From positions 8,596,001 through 8,660,000 of the forward strand of contig JARKIP010000049.1 in the NCBI GenBank assembly GCA_029990175.1: 64,000 nucleotides of DNA. The letters run 5' to 3'. Shown one piece after another: positions 30,290 through 42,345 of this stretch (within the stretch, counting starts at the first letter, position 1; each line of letters begins with the position of its first letter). The position numbers and the translations under genes were made by a program. The notes under the pieces were generated by a model that was not told the DNA's origin, searched no databases, and saw only the letters and a program-made list of their open reading frames with translations. Source of the DNA: Petunia secreta (lineage: Eukaryota; Streptophyta; Magnoliopsida; Solanales; Solanaceae).

Positions 30290-33200
30290 GCTAGTAATAA
30301 CAAGACTGGCAATTAGGAGCTACTCATAAATCTCATTGAGCTAGACAGTGCAACGCAGTTCGGAGACTATGTCAAAGTTCCAACTAAAGTTAGAGGGGAA
30401 AATTCCGAGAAAGAGTGGCATGTACCCTTTATATTTCGAGTTTATTATGTGCTATTCTTAGATGAAGATATTTTGAGCCTAGACCAACTGAAATCAGAGA
30501 TAGTTTTTACTACAAGAATTAAATTGTGAAAGTGAGAGTTCCACATTATCAGTTTCACAATTTGATTGTCAATATACCAATGTCAAAGAATAGACAGTTC
30601 TCTTTTGACAATGTTCAAGGTGATCATCCTGAATGTTTGAACGCTTGTGTAGAAGACCACTAATGGCTATAATCTGCAGCTTGAAATTTTGGCAAAAGAG
30701 AAGATAGTGAGCAGTGTTATTCTCACCAGAATCAACTTTGTGGAGGATATCCTAACGGTAAGCAAGTTAACTAAGCACTTCCCCCCAAAAAAACCTGTTC
30801 AAGATCCACCAAACAACTCTAACTTGTCATATGGATGCAAGTAATCAAGCAATCATTTCACGCTAAACCCAATTGTCATGTCCTCTTTATTGACAATTTT
30901 ATCTTGTCAGACTTAAGTGTGTATTTTGAAAGAGATGAAGGAGTATTCCAAAAGTTTAAAGCTCTCGTAGAGAAGACTGATCGTGCACTCCAAGCCTTGA
31001 GGACAGATAGCGAATAGAAGAATTTACATCTAAGTTTTTAGTATTTGTGTGTCAAATGACATTTGAAACCATTTTTTAGTGGTGTTTTTCAAAAGTCAAT
31101 CCTTCAAATAATCTAAAGCCACGAATACTAACTTTTTACTTTATAAAAGATCTAAAAATTCCGTTTTGAATAATATGCTCAAACAAAACTCTTTCTCCTC
31201 TTTTCTATTCAGAAGCTCAAAAACTAGAGACTTAGTTCTTAAAAAAGCCTCAAATAGGCACCACCTTACCATTCTAAGGCCGCCTCAACAAAATGGATGG
31301 CTGAACGAAAGAATAGAATTTCCTCATCATGATTCAAAGCATGTTAAGGATAGCAAGGAGATCCCTAAAGAGTTTTAGGCTGAAGCCATCCTAACCTACA
31401 AGAGTAACCACGGTATCATAGTTGATGCCACAAAATGAATAGGGTGGTGGGAATCCTAGTATTTCTCTCATGTGGATTTTTTGAAGTCTAGTTATGATCC
31501 TGTTCCTATTGATATGCAAACTGAACTTGAAGCAAAGAGTGAGAAGTTTAACTTCATCGGATATGATCTAGGTTATTGAACAGCTACAACTTTCTCATCC
31601 CACCAACGGAAATGTTGTAATTGAAAGAGATAAGAAAATTGGCAAAGAAGGCTCATGCAATTAAAATGACTCTTCAAATGATGAATATTGGCTGTTTCCT
31701 AAGAGAGCTAGTGAAGAAGCAAGAGCATATGTAGCTACCCCTCAACTGTCTCAAGGATAGTAATAATCTAAAGATAGTTTTCTCTAAAAACACATCACAA
31801 AGAAAGATTAAAGGATCTTTATGAGGAAAGAAAGCTGATAGAAATTCTAACAATTTTAATCTCCCTGATAACACTCAGCCTATCTCGAAGAAGCAAAGCA
31901 AGACAATAAATAAAAAAAAGAACTAGCAATATATGAGAAGATGAAAGCAACTCAAAAGATGGCACATGAGAGCTCGCAGAACATCTGAGAGGCCTATAGG
32001 CAATTTACATCAAGTGGGTGTACAAAATTGAATAGAAATACACAAACAAAAAGAGAAAGGTACAAGGCTAAGCTCATTAAAGAAAGGCTATATCCAAAAC
32101 GACAAAGCATGACTATGATAGAGCTTTGTTTTCGTGTCTTGCTTTTCTTTGGCAGCATAAATCAATTGCAAAAATGTCATTTTGTAATGACGAAGATGTG
32201 ATATTCAATAACCTGTGTTGCATAATCAAAGGGCATGAAGATTAAGATTTGAAAATGAACAAATCCATATACGCCTTAGAACATCTCTAAGACCATAGAT
32301 TTAAAATGTTTACCAAGTGAACACATGCACTCTCTTTAATGTTAAAGAAGATGGAAATGGATGGTGTGTTCCTTTGTTAATAAATTAATGAATTACCTTT
32401 ATCTACAATAACTAAATATATTTGATAAATTAAACGGTTGATGGCCCGAGACTTTTGAGATGCTCGATACCTGTCTCATATGTTAATCTTATCATAAAGT
32501 GAATTAATATGTTGATGGCAGTTACATCTCAAGAAGCTGCAAGCAAGATAATAGAAATATTATGCAGAATAGCAAGTAAGTTAATACCTCAAGTGATGAT
32601 GGATCAAACTTATCCAAGTTTGAATAAGGTAAGAAAGTGAACTCAATTCTCTATAAAAAGTATTATCGAATATTAAATTTGAGATCTTTAACATGGACAA
32701 GGCCTGATATTGTTGATGGAGGGCTTTATAAATTATGGTTAACTAGTTTGTCTTTTCCAAGCCACTTTTTACTACCTTTATGATGAATCTTGGTCCCTTT
32801 TTGCCCCTTAAAATGGTAAAGATTTGAATTTTGGACTTCTACGCCAGTAGTTTGCTGGATACATGGCTAAGAGCAAAATTCATTTAATAAGAACATTGAT
32901 GATTGCTGGCCACCAACTTCATCAGACATGAAGATGTCAAAAAGTGCTGCTTCAATTAATTGTAGCCTATCAGACGTTTCTCGATCTGATAGTTCCGAGC
33001 TTGTTGGCGGCTAGAGTGAAGTTGATGGATAGCAGTAGCGGGAAATGCGACATTTACTTGGTGTTCAAAGAAGAAACCTATTCTGACTCTATCTACTTGT
33101 TTAGCCTATCAAATGATTCTATACATCATGCAATTTGACTTCACAAATTGTTGAAGATGTCATGCATGTCATTAGAGAAACTTAGCTACTATATTAATAT

Positions 33201-33421
33201 ATGTAGACAATAGCTCTACTATTGCTTCGGAAGAAGATCTATCCCATCAATGAAGTAAGGACATAAATACTATACTCCATTCAATGAAAGCATACAAAAA
33301 TGAAGTAGAATTTAATCAGCTACAATGATCATGTAACTGACATATTCACTAATGCACTGAAGTGTGAAGACTTTTGCAGGATTGTGTCCTAGTCATCAAA
33401 ACCAAGCAACTCTAAGGGGGA
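30290..33421 (+). pseudogene. Decayed Ty1/copia pol, copy A
   Basis: Fragments in order with many stops: GAG-pre-integrase-like region (about 30330-30720, with VPMSKNRQFSFDN and CLNACVEDH); integrase core (about 30850-31400, with CHVLFIDNFILSDLSVYF, KALVEKTDRALQ and PPQQNGWLNERIEF, the copia PQQNG signature); reverse transcriptase beginning (about 32000-32250, with KWVYKIE and ERYKAKLIKE); and an RNase H tail near 33230-33400. A purine-rich tract AAGGGGGA precedes the LTR. It cannot encode a working polyprotein. Gag and a 5' LTR were not found. Confidence 0.85.
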
Positions 33422-33740
33422 TGTGGAATAAAAAAAGCTGATTAATTTAAATAGTATGTGTATTTGTTAGGTTGTTCATGAATTACAGTTTGTATGGTAA
33501 ATGAAGTGTTGGCTTCGTAGTTTTACGTAGTTCATATATGGTCAAAGTATCGGGTGTTAGCTACATCTATAAATATTTTTATCCCAAATCATTTGAGCAA
33601 ACCAAGAAAGACGAAGAAATATTGCCTCCACATCTATTTGTTCTTCCTCCAACCCTTCAACTTTGTACCACTATCTCCTCTACCAAGTTTCCAAGCAAAA
33701 CGCAATCAGCTCCACCTTAAGGATCTCTATCCAATATATG
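33422..33740 (+). mobile_element. 3' LTR of decayed copia, copy A
   Basis: Starts TGTGGAATAAAAAAAGC just after the polypurine tract. It contains a TATA-like TCTATAAATATTTT near 33568 and a following CT-rich leader. The 3' end is uncertain because no partner LTR exists in the window. Confidence 0.55.
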
Positions 33741-34407
33741 CCTCAATGTATAGATATACGGATAAACAGCTTAACTGCCTCAAGTTACAACTAAATAACT
33801 CCTATCAACATCTCTACGGTGTCATATTTTCCACGAAACAATCAAAGAATACTTCAAATACCAAGACAAGTAAACTGATTTTATCAAGACAAAAAAGAAA
33901 GTATTAACTTCTTAATGCTATTGTTCAATAAAAATATATCCCGAACACTTGCCAGTGGTCAATTGGATCTATTAGGACAAATGAATCACTTCAGTAATAA
34001 CACAATAATCTGCGGTATTTTTGAAAATTTATGTACAGCATCTCTAGCTACTAATTTTTATAACAAGAATATGTATAATTCGAGCCAGCCACCCAATTTC
34101 AATGAGACAAACTTGAAATCATCATCTCTAATCAAAAAATGGGAAAAGCAATGGATAAATTGGATAATAAAATAGAAAGTTTGTAACCAAACCAGACAAC
34201 AGAAAAGGATGATTTCCTAAAGTTAATTAGTAGTATATAGCTTCCTAAACGACCAAAACACAAAGGAACCTTTAGATTCGTAAACCCTAAAACACATTTT
34301 CAACTGTGAAATAGTCCTGTCTTGATTATTTAGAACAAATCACTACTTTGAGAGTCAACAAATCTAAACATATGAATAAAAGTTTGTAATTGATAAAGCT
34401 TACTAAC

Positions 34408-34494
34408 CTGCACATGGAAAATTTTCAGCACCACTAACAGATGAGATCGAATTATTTTCACTGTTGTATTCTATCAACAGTTCTTCATAGTCAT
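34408..34494 (-). CDS. Unidentified minus-strand gene, exon (copy A)
   Basis: 87-nt exon between acceptor TTACTTTGTAG and donor GTTAGT. It reads DDYEELLIEYNSENNSISSV followed by SGAENFPCA, acidic and serine/asparagine-rich. It continues the frame of the exon at 34579-34696 (phase 1 in, phase 1 out). The matching part of copy B (near 39440-39530) carries in-frame stops, so copy A is the intact version. No domain recognised. Confidence 0.45.
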
Positions 34495-34578
34495 CTACAA
34501 AGTAACCAACAAACTTATAATCAATCACTTCATATACAAGAGGCAAATCAGCTTAGCAAAAACTACATAAAATATTAC

Positions 34579-34696
34579 CTGTGCTACATAAAAGTACAAA
34601 ATCCATAGCATTTGAAGAAAAAAGACTACTTTTTTTGGTTAAATTTCCAATAGGGCGCAGATTCATCTTGAGCGTAGCTTCCACTCCATTAAAAGA
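34579..34696 (-). CDS. Unidentified minus-strand gene, exon (copy A)
   Basis: 118-nt open exon ending at a GTAATA donor. It reads SFNGVEATLKMNLRPIGNL then TKKSSLFSSNAMDFVLLCST. The upstream acceptor (GACCGAG) is weak, so the left border may be different. Phase is compatible with the exon at 34408-34494. The copy B counterpart has a one-base deletion in a T run and a transposon inserted at the donor. Confidence 0.4.
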
Positions 34697-35299
34697 CTCG
34701 GTCAGCAAAAAGAAATAGCAAAATTACCATCAAGAAAATAAGTAAAGAGACAATAAACGAAAAAAATAAAATGGAAAATATAAAGAGAAAAGAAAATGAA
34801 AAAGCAAGAAGAAACTAGAGTCTAGAAAAGAGAAAAAAGTACTATTCATATTCTCCTAAAATATTGCAGTTTTTTCGTTAAATTAGAACAGTACTAAAAG
34901 AGTTAAGTACCTTCCAAATCCATGCCCGTCCTCTCCAGCAGAGATAAGTACTTACTAGTACATGGAAAGTCACGCTTAAATATATAGTAATAACAATATT
35001 TAATTGGTGTATCATTACAATAAGATTCATGTGTTACGTATAAAATATCCCAAGACCTAGTTTCTAACTTTTTATTCCTGATCTGCTACTATATAAACAT
35101 AAAAATACAGAATGTATACATAGCTAAGAACTTAGAAAAACATGTCAACCGTCTCGAGTCAATGACATTTTGTAAAGTTCGTGTCATGTCCAGCTGCTAT
35201 ATATAAAGAAAAAATCAAGAAGAGATGACACGCGTTCATAAGCATTTAGCTGCAGCTCATTTTTTTAGGATAACCTAATTAAAGAAATGCAGTGACTTG

Positions 35300-38200
35300 G
35301 CATCATTGCTAGTAGTAACAAGACTGGCAATTAGGAGCTACTCATAAATCTCATTGAGCTAGACAGTGCAACGTAGTTCGGAGACTATGTCAAAGTTCCA
35401 ACTAAAGTTAGAGGGGAAAATTCAGAGAAAGAGTGGTATGTACCACTTTATATTTCGAGTTTATTATGTGCTATTCTTAGAAGAAGATATTTTGAGCCTA
35501 GACCAACTGAAATCAGAGATAGTTTTTACTACAAGAATCAAATTGTGAAAGTGAGAGTTCCACATTATCAGTTTCACAATTTGATTGTCAATATACCAAT
35601 GTCAAAGAACATACAGTTCTCTTTTGACAATGTTCAAGGTGATCATCCTGAATGTTTGAACGCTTGTGTAGAAGACCACTAATGGGTATAATCTGCAGCT
35701 TGAAGTTTTGGCAAAAGAAAAGATAGTGAGCAGTGTTATTCTCACCAGAATCAACTTTGTGGAGGATATCCTAACGGTAAGCAAGTTAACTAAGCACTTC
35801 CCCCAAAAAAAACCTGTTCAAGATCCACCAAACAACTCTAACTTGTCATATGGATGCAAGTAATCAAGCAATCATTTCACGCTAATTAACCCAATTGTCA
35901 TGTCCTCTTTATTGACAATTTTATCTTGTCAGACTTAAGTGTGTATTTTGAAAGAGATGAAGGAGTATTCCAAAAGTTTAAAGCTCTCGTAGAGAAGACT
36001 GATCGTGCACTCCAAGCCTTGAGGACAGATAGCGAATAGAAGAATTTACATCTACGTTTTTAGTATTTGTGTGTCAAATGACATCTGAAACCATTTTTTA
36101 GTGGTTTTTTCAAAAGTCAATCCTTCAAATAATCTAAAGCCACGAATACAAACTTTTTACTTTTTAAAAGATCTAAAAATTCAGTTTTGAATAATATGCT
36201 CAAACAAAACTCTTTCTCCTCTTTTCTATTCAGAAGCTCAAAAACTAGAGACTTAGTTCTTAAAAAAGCCTCAAATAGGCACAACCTTACCTTTCTAAGG
36301 CCGCCTCAACAAAATGGATGGCTGAACGTAAGAATAGAATTTCCTCATCATGATTCAAAGCATGTTAAGGATAGCAAGAAGATCCCTAAAGAGTTTTAGG
36401 CTGAAGCCATCCTAACCTACAAGAGTAACCACGGTATCATAGTTGATGCCACAAAATGAATAGGGTGGTGGGAATCCTAGTATTTCTCTCATGTGGATTT
36501 TTTGAAGTCTTGCTATGTTCATGTTCCTATTGATATGCAAACTGAACATGAAGCAAAGAGTGATAAGTTTAACTTCATCAGATATGATCTATGGTTATTG
36601 AACAGCTACAACTTTCTCATCCCATCAACAGAAGTGTTGTAATTGAAAGAGATAAGAAAATTGATAAAGAAGGCTCATGCAATTAAAATGACTCTTCAAA
36701 TGATGAATATAGGCTGTTTCCTAAGAGAGCTAGTGAAGAAGCAAGAGCATATGTAGCTACCCCTCAACTGTCTCAAGGATAGTAATAATCTAAAGATAGT
36801 TTTCTCTAAAAACACATCACAAAGAAAGATTAAAGGATCTTTATGAGGAAAGAAAGCTGATAGAAATTCTAACAATTTTAATCTCCCTGATAACACTCGG
36901 CCTATCTCGAAGAAGCAAAGCAAGACAATAAATAAAAAAAAGACTAGCAATATATGAGAAGATGAAAGCAACTCAAAAGATGGCACATGAGAGCTCGCAG
37001 AACATCTGAGAGGCCTATAGGCAATTTACATCAAGTGGGTGTACAAAATTGAATAGAAATACACAAACAAAAAGAGAAAGGTACAAGGCTAAGCTCATTA
37101 AAGAAAGGCTATATCCAAAACGACAAAGCATCGACTATGATAGAGCTTTTTTTTCGTGTCTTGCTTTTCTTTGGCAGCATAAATCAATTGCAAAAATGTC
37201 ATTTTGTAATGACGAAGATGTGATATTCAATAACCTGTGTTGCATAATCAAAGGGCATGAAGATTAAGATTTGAAAATGAACAAATCCATATACGCCTTA
37301 GAACAACTCTAAGACCATAGATTTAAAATGTTTACCAAGTGAACACATGCACACTCTTTAATGTTAAAGAAGATGGAAATGGATGGTATGTTCCTTTGTT
37401 AATAAATTAATGAATTACCTTTATCTACAATAACTAAATATATTTGATAAATTAAACGGTTGATGGCCCGAGACTTTTGAGATGCTCGATACCTGTCTCA
37501 TATGTTAATCTTATCATAAAGTGAATTAATATGTTGATGGCAGTTACATCTCAAGAAGCTGCAAGCAAGATAATAGAAATATTATGCAGAATAGCAAGTA
37601 AGTTAATACCTCAAGTGATGATGGAGCAAACTTATCCAAGTTTGAATAAGGTAAGAAAGTGAACTCAATTCTCTATAAAAAGTATTATCGAATATTAAAT
37701 TTGAGATCTTTAACATGGACAAGGCCTGATATTGTTGATGGAGGGCTTTATAAATTATGGTTAACTAGTTTGTTTTTTCCAAGCCACTTTTTACTACCTT
37801 TATGGTGAATCTTGGTCCCTTTTTGCCCCTTAAAATGGTAAAGATTTGAATTTTGGACTTCTACGCCAGTAGTTTGCTGGATACATGGCTAAGAGCAAAA
37901 TTCATTTAATAAGAACATTGATGATTGCTGGCCACCAACTTCATCAGACATGAAGATGTCAAAAAGTGCTGTTTCAATTAATTGTAGCCTAGCAGACGTT
38001 TCTCGATCTGATAGTTCCAAGCTTGTTGGCGGCTAGAGTGAAGTGGATGGATAGCAGTAGTGGGAAATGCGACATTTACTTGGTGTTCAAAGAAGAAACC
38101 TATTCTGACTCTTTCTACTTGTTAAACCTATCAAATGATTCTATTCGTCATGCAATTTGACTTCACAGATTGTTGAAGATGGCATGCATGTCACTAGAGA

Positions 38201-38454
38201 AACTTAGCTACTATATTAATATATGAAGACAATAGCTCTACTATTGCTTCGGAAGAAGATCTATCCCATCAATAAAGTAAGCACATAAATACAATACTCC
38301 ATTTCAATGAAAGCATAAAACAAATGAAGTAGAATTTATCAACTACAATGATCAAGTAACTGACATATTTACTAATGCACTTAAGTGTGAAGACTTTTGC
38401 AGGATTGTGTCCTTCGATTGTCAAGTCGTCAAAACCAAGCAACTCTAAGGGGGA
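35300..38454 (+). pseudogene. Decayed Ty1/copia pol, copy B
   Basis: Same order and largely the same disabling changes as copy A: PPQQNGWLNVRIEF in the integrase (about 36300-36350), ERYKAKLIKERLYPKRQSID in the reverse transcriptase (about 37080-37140), RNase H remnants before a GGGGGA tract at about 38450. A few differences keep slightly longer open stretches than in copy A. Shared stops show the element was dead before duplication. Confidence 0.85.
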
Positions 38455-38775
38455 TGTGGAATTAAAAAAAGCTGATTAATTTAAATAGTATGTGTATTTG
38501 TTAGGTTGTTCATGAATAACATTTTGTATGGTAAATGAAGTCTTGGCTTGTAGTTTTATGTGTAGTTCATATATGGTCAAAGTATCGGGTGTTAGCTATA
38601 TCTATAAATATTTTTATCCCAAATAATTTGAGCAAACCAAGAAAGACGAAGAATATTGCCTCCACATCCATGTGTTCTTCCTCCAACCCTTCTCCTTTAT
38701 ATCATTATCTCCTCTACCAAGTTTCCAAGCAAAACACAATCAGCTCCACCTTAAGGATCTCTATCTAATAAATGC
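38455..38775 (+). mobile_element. 3' LTR of decayed copia, copy B
   Basis: Starts TGTGGAATTAAAAAAAGC and parallels 33422-33740, with the TATA-like TCTATAAATATTTT near 38600. The 3' border is uncertain. Confidence 0.55.
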
Positions 38776-39439
38776 ATCAATGTATAGATATACAGATAAA
38801 CAGCTGCCTCAAGTTACAACTAAATAACTCCTATCAGCATCTCTACGATGTCATATTTTCCACGAAACAGTCCAAAAAGACTTCAAATACCAAGCAAGCA
38901 AACTGATTTCATCAAGACAAAAGTAAAAGTTTTAACTTCTTAATGCCATTGTTCAATATAAAATATATCCCGAACTATTGCCAGCGGTCAATTGGATCTA
39001 TTAGGACAGATGAATCACTTCAGTAATACCACAATATTAATCCGCTAGTATTTTTGAAAATTTATGTACAGCATCTCTAGCTACTTATTTTCAGAACAAG
39101 AATCTATATAGTTCGAGCCAGCCACACAATTTCGATGAGACGAACTTGAAATAATCATCTCTAATAAAAAAATGGGAAAAGCAATGGATAAATTGGATAA
39201 TAAATTAGAAAGTTTGTAACCAAACCAGAAAACAGAAAAGGATGATTTCCTAAAGTAAATTAGTAGTAGCTTCCTAAACGCCCAAAACAGAAAGGAAACT
39301 TTAGATTTGTAAACCCTAAAACACATTTTCAACTGTGAAATAGTCCTGTCTTGATTATTTAGAACAAATCACTACTTTGAGAGTCAACAAATCTATAAAC
39401 ATATGAATAAAAGTTTGTAATTGATAAAGCTCACTAACC

Positions 39440-39530
39440 TGCACAGGGAAAATTTTCAGCTCCACTAACAGCTGAGATTGAATTATTTTAATTATTCTAA
39501 CAACATTTCTTCATTGAAATCTACAACAGA
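39440..39530 (-). pseudogene. Disabled exon copy (copy B)
   Basis: Counterpart of the 34408-34494 exon. The SAVSGAENFPCA coding text and GTTAGT donor are kept, but the first half reads into TAA stops (MLLE then stop). Confidence 0.5.
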
Positions 39531-39603
39531 ACCAACAAACGTATAATTAATCACTTCATATAAAAGATGCAAATTAGCTTATCAAAAACTACATAAAATA
39601 TTA

Positions 39604-41178
39604 CTACTAGAAATCAATGGTTTAACGAGGGAGAGTGGCGAGGGACTTCCCTCTCCAAACGCGTGATGGAGAGGGAATTCCCTAGCAAGTGGTCCCTCGG
39701 AATACGACTCGTAGCAGAGCATTTTTTGTGAGGGAATTCCTTCTCAAGCTGTTGTGTCAGTCCAATTTTCTTATTGTGTCAGATAATATACAGCTAAGGA
39801 ATTCCCTCTCCAAATGCAGGAGGGAGAAAAATATTTTCTTCGACTTGGCGAGGGAATTCCTTCTCCAAGTGTGAAATATATTTGTTTATTCAGTTTTGGC
39901 TAGGGAATTGGAGAGGGAATTTCCTCTCCAAGTGTAAAAATTAAATATTTTTATTTCACTTTGCTAGGGAATTCCCTCTCCAAATATAGTGTACCTGAAA
40001 CACAAAAATCAGTAACAATACAAAGCAGCACAGCAACAATAGCATATAGAGCAAAAACAACATATATGCATATATACCTGCGCATTCAAATCACCAGAGC
40101 ACCAAAACATTCTAAATACCACATTCTGTCTAATCCGGACAATTAAACAAGTGTACGCACATGTTTTATACCAACTAACACAAACAAATAAAACGCTAAA
40201 GTACTTAACAATCCTAAACACGTCCAACTTTCAAGTTTAATTCGATAGGAAAAACAACAAACTACATCATTTTCATTTCCCCTTCCCATAATATAGTTCG
40301 CCATCAAGGACTCCAATTTTGCCATCTTTTCACTTTTACACTAGTTGTTTTTAAATTTTATTACTTTTGCTAATTAATCTTCCCTCGATCACTAATCAAC
40401 CACTATTATGCACAATTGAATTTTTCAATTACAACTATTTCCATATCATTCAAATTTGAGGGATAATAATACTAAAAATTATTCAATAATTTTCTAAGAG
40501 TATATATTTCCAAATTATTTTTCTAAGGTTAAACTAAGGCTAAACAAGTATTTCTAAATTTTTTTAAATAAGGCTAAACAACTAATTCCAAATTATTTTA
40601 CAATTACAATAACTTCCTAATTATATTTCTTTCTAAAATCACAATAATGATAACAATTCCCAAGCATTCATCCACAATATTATTTCACGAATTTATGTGA
40701 TAAACTAATTCATTATAGGGTTCCATAACAATAACAATCATAGAAGCATAAAAAAGTGTAATAGAAATATTTACCTTAATGGGGATGGGCTTGCAATGGG
40801 TTGAATGGGAAAAAGATTGAAATCGCCGGGGAGAGGGCCGAGTTGGAGACGGGTAGCAATGGGGAAAGGGAATTTTGTTTGGGGGAGAAGAGAGTTGTGC
40901 GTAATACTGTGCGTTTTGGCAAGGGGAAAGATGAAACTACATGGAGAAGGGAGTCCCTCGCCATTTACCTGACAGGTCTGACTACTTTTATAAAAGCAGT
41001 GAAAATTATAATTTTCTTTTTCCTGATTGGAGTATCCTGCAGCTTGGCGAGGAAATTCCCAAGCCGGTGTTAACTTTTTTATTTTTTTGTTCGGGCGAGT
41101 GAAAGTACATGTTTGGAGTTTGGAGAAGGAATTCCCTCTCCAAACAGTCCCTCGGAATAACACTTATTTCTAGTAGTG
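39604..41178. mobile_element. Non-autonomous CACTA-like element
   Basis: Ends read CTACTAGAAAT (left) and, inverted, CACTACTAGAAAT (right). About nine copies of a subterminal palindromic motif around AGGGAATTCCCTCTCC sit in the outer 400 and 150 bp. Copy A of the duplication gives the empty site, so the insertion is about 1575 bp. No transposase. The left CA and a 3-bp target duplication are not visible, suggesting slight end damage. Open frames at 40771-41163 (-) and 40801-41073 (+) overlap and look non-coding. Confidence 0.8.
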
Positions 41179-41300
41179 CCTGTGGCTACACAAAAGTACA
41201 AAATCCATAGCATTTGAAGAAAAAAGACTACTTTTTTGGTTAAATTTCCAATAGGGTGCAGATTCATCTTGAGCATAGCTTACACTCCATTAAAAGACTC
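41179..41300 (-). pseudogene. Disabled exon copy (copy B)
   Basis: Counterpart of 34579-34696. It keeps MNLHPIGNLTKK, then a one-base loss in a T run shifts the frame, and the CACTA-like insertion replaces the GTAATA donor with CACTACTAG. Confidence 0.55.
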
Positions 41301-41922
41301 GGTCAGCAGAAAGAATTAGCAAAATTACCATCAAGAAAATAAGTAGAGAGACAATAAACGAAAAAAATAAAATGGAAAATATAAAGAGAAAAGAAAATGA
41401 AAAAGAAAGAAGAAACTAGAGTCTAGAAAAGGGAAAAAAGTACTATACTCATTCTCCTAAAATATTGCAGTTTTTTCCGTTAAATTAGAACAGTACTAAA
41501 AGAGTTAAGTACCTTCCAAATCCATGTCCGTCCTCTCCAGCAGAGATAAGTACTTACTAGTACATGGAAAGTCACGCTTAAATATATAGTAATAACAATA
41601 TTTAATTGGTGTAAGATTCAGGTGTTACGTATAAAATATCCCAAAACCGAGTTTCAACTTTTTATTCCTGATCTGCTACTACTGTTTATTATCAAAAACA
41701 ACCCATATATCAAAGATAGACATAAAAATACAGATTGTACTCATGGCTAAGAATTTAGAAAAGTAGAAAAACATGTCAATCGTCTCGAGTCAATGACATT
41801 TTGTAAAGTTAGTGTCATGTCCAGCTGCTATATAAAGATGGTTGACTAAAAAAAAATCAAGAAGAGATGACACGCGTTCATAAGCATTTAGCAGCAGCAG
41901 CTCATTTTGTAGGATAACCTAA

Positions 41923-42190
41923 AAAAAGTGTTGAGTTCCAACTTTAAAAATAAAATCTAATTCATAAAAAAACTAAAATTTTTAAGTACGAAAAATTTTA
42001 TCTAAAGAAGGACCACATTTCATAGGGGTGTAATACTAAGTAGTCTACAGATGCGAGTATATGAATGATGGTTTTATGATGATTTTATGATGGTTTGACT
42101 TATAGTTCATACCAAACAACTTTTATAAAAAAAAGGAAAAACTACTCCCAAAAAAAATTACATTTTGAACTCTTACAGGTGGTTGTGTTT
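41923..42190. other. Intergenic, no gene recognised
   Basis: AT-rich spacer between the duplication and the MIR156 locus, downstream of MIR156 in transcription direction. Confidence 0.5.
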
Positions 42191-42194
42191 GGGA

Positions 42195-42345
42195 ATTAAG
42201 TGAAGGCAAGAGATGGAGGAAAGGAATGAGGTGACAGAATGAGAAGTGAGCACACGCAAATATCACAAAGGCATAAACAGTCTATACATTTGTCTGCGTG
42301 TGCTCACTCTCTTCTGTCAGTCCTACTCTCCCACCATCAACAAAG
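42195..42345 (-). ncRNA. MIR156: MIR156 precursor hairpin
   Basis: Minus-strand stem-loop. The 5' arm carries TGACAGAAGAGAGTGAGCAC at 42319-42300, identical to plant miR156, followed by ACGCA. The 3' arm (42253-42232) reads GTGCTCACTTCTCATTCTGT plus CA. All 20 miRNA bases pair and the star arm has two single-base bulges, the same asymmetric arrangement I recall for Arabidopsis MIR156a. The stem extends outward (GATGG pairs with CCATC) and a loop of about 45 nt separates the arms. miR156 represses SPL transcription factors and holds plants in the juvenile phase. The plus strand would put a mutated sequence on the 5' arm, so minus is preferred. Precursor ends are approximate. Confidence 0.93.
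42300..42319 (-). ncRNA. miR156: Mature miR156
   Basis: Exact 20-nt match to the canonical miR156 sequence with 5' U. Position on the 5' arm of the hairpin fits the family. Confidence 0.93.

Larger units (their letters stand above)
30263..35280. repeat. Segmental tandem duplication, copy A
   Basis: Copy A starts AAAGAAATGCAGTGACTT and ends AGGATAACCTAATT, immediately followed by copy B, which starts with the same words. It holds a decayed copia element and two candidate exons of the minus-strand gene. The copies match along their whole length with scattered substitutions and small indels. Confidence 0.95.
35281..41922. repeat. Segmental tandem duplication, copy B
   Basis: Direct repeat of 30263-35280, ending with the same AGGATAACCTAA words. 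It is 6642 bp long because it carries a 1575-bp insertion at 39604-41178; without it the length is about 5.07 kb, like copy A. Confidence 0.95.

Noticed and set aside
40771..41163. 130-codon minus-strand ORF in the CACTA-like insertion
   Set aside because: It overlaps an equally open plus-strand frame, spans the subterminal repeats and has no recognisable domain.
42232..42319. MIR156 hairpin read on the plus strand
   Set aside because: On the plus strand the 5' arm would be the variant with two extra bases; the exact miR156 sequence sits on the 5' arm only on the minus strand, as in known precursors.
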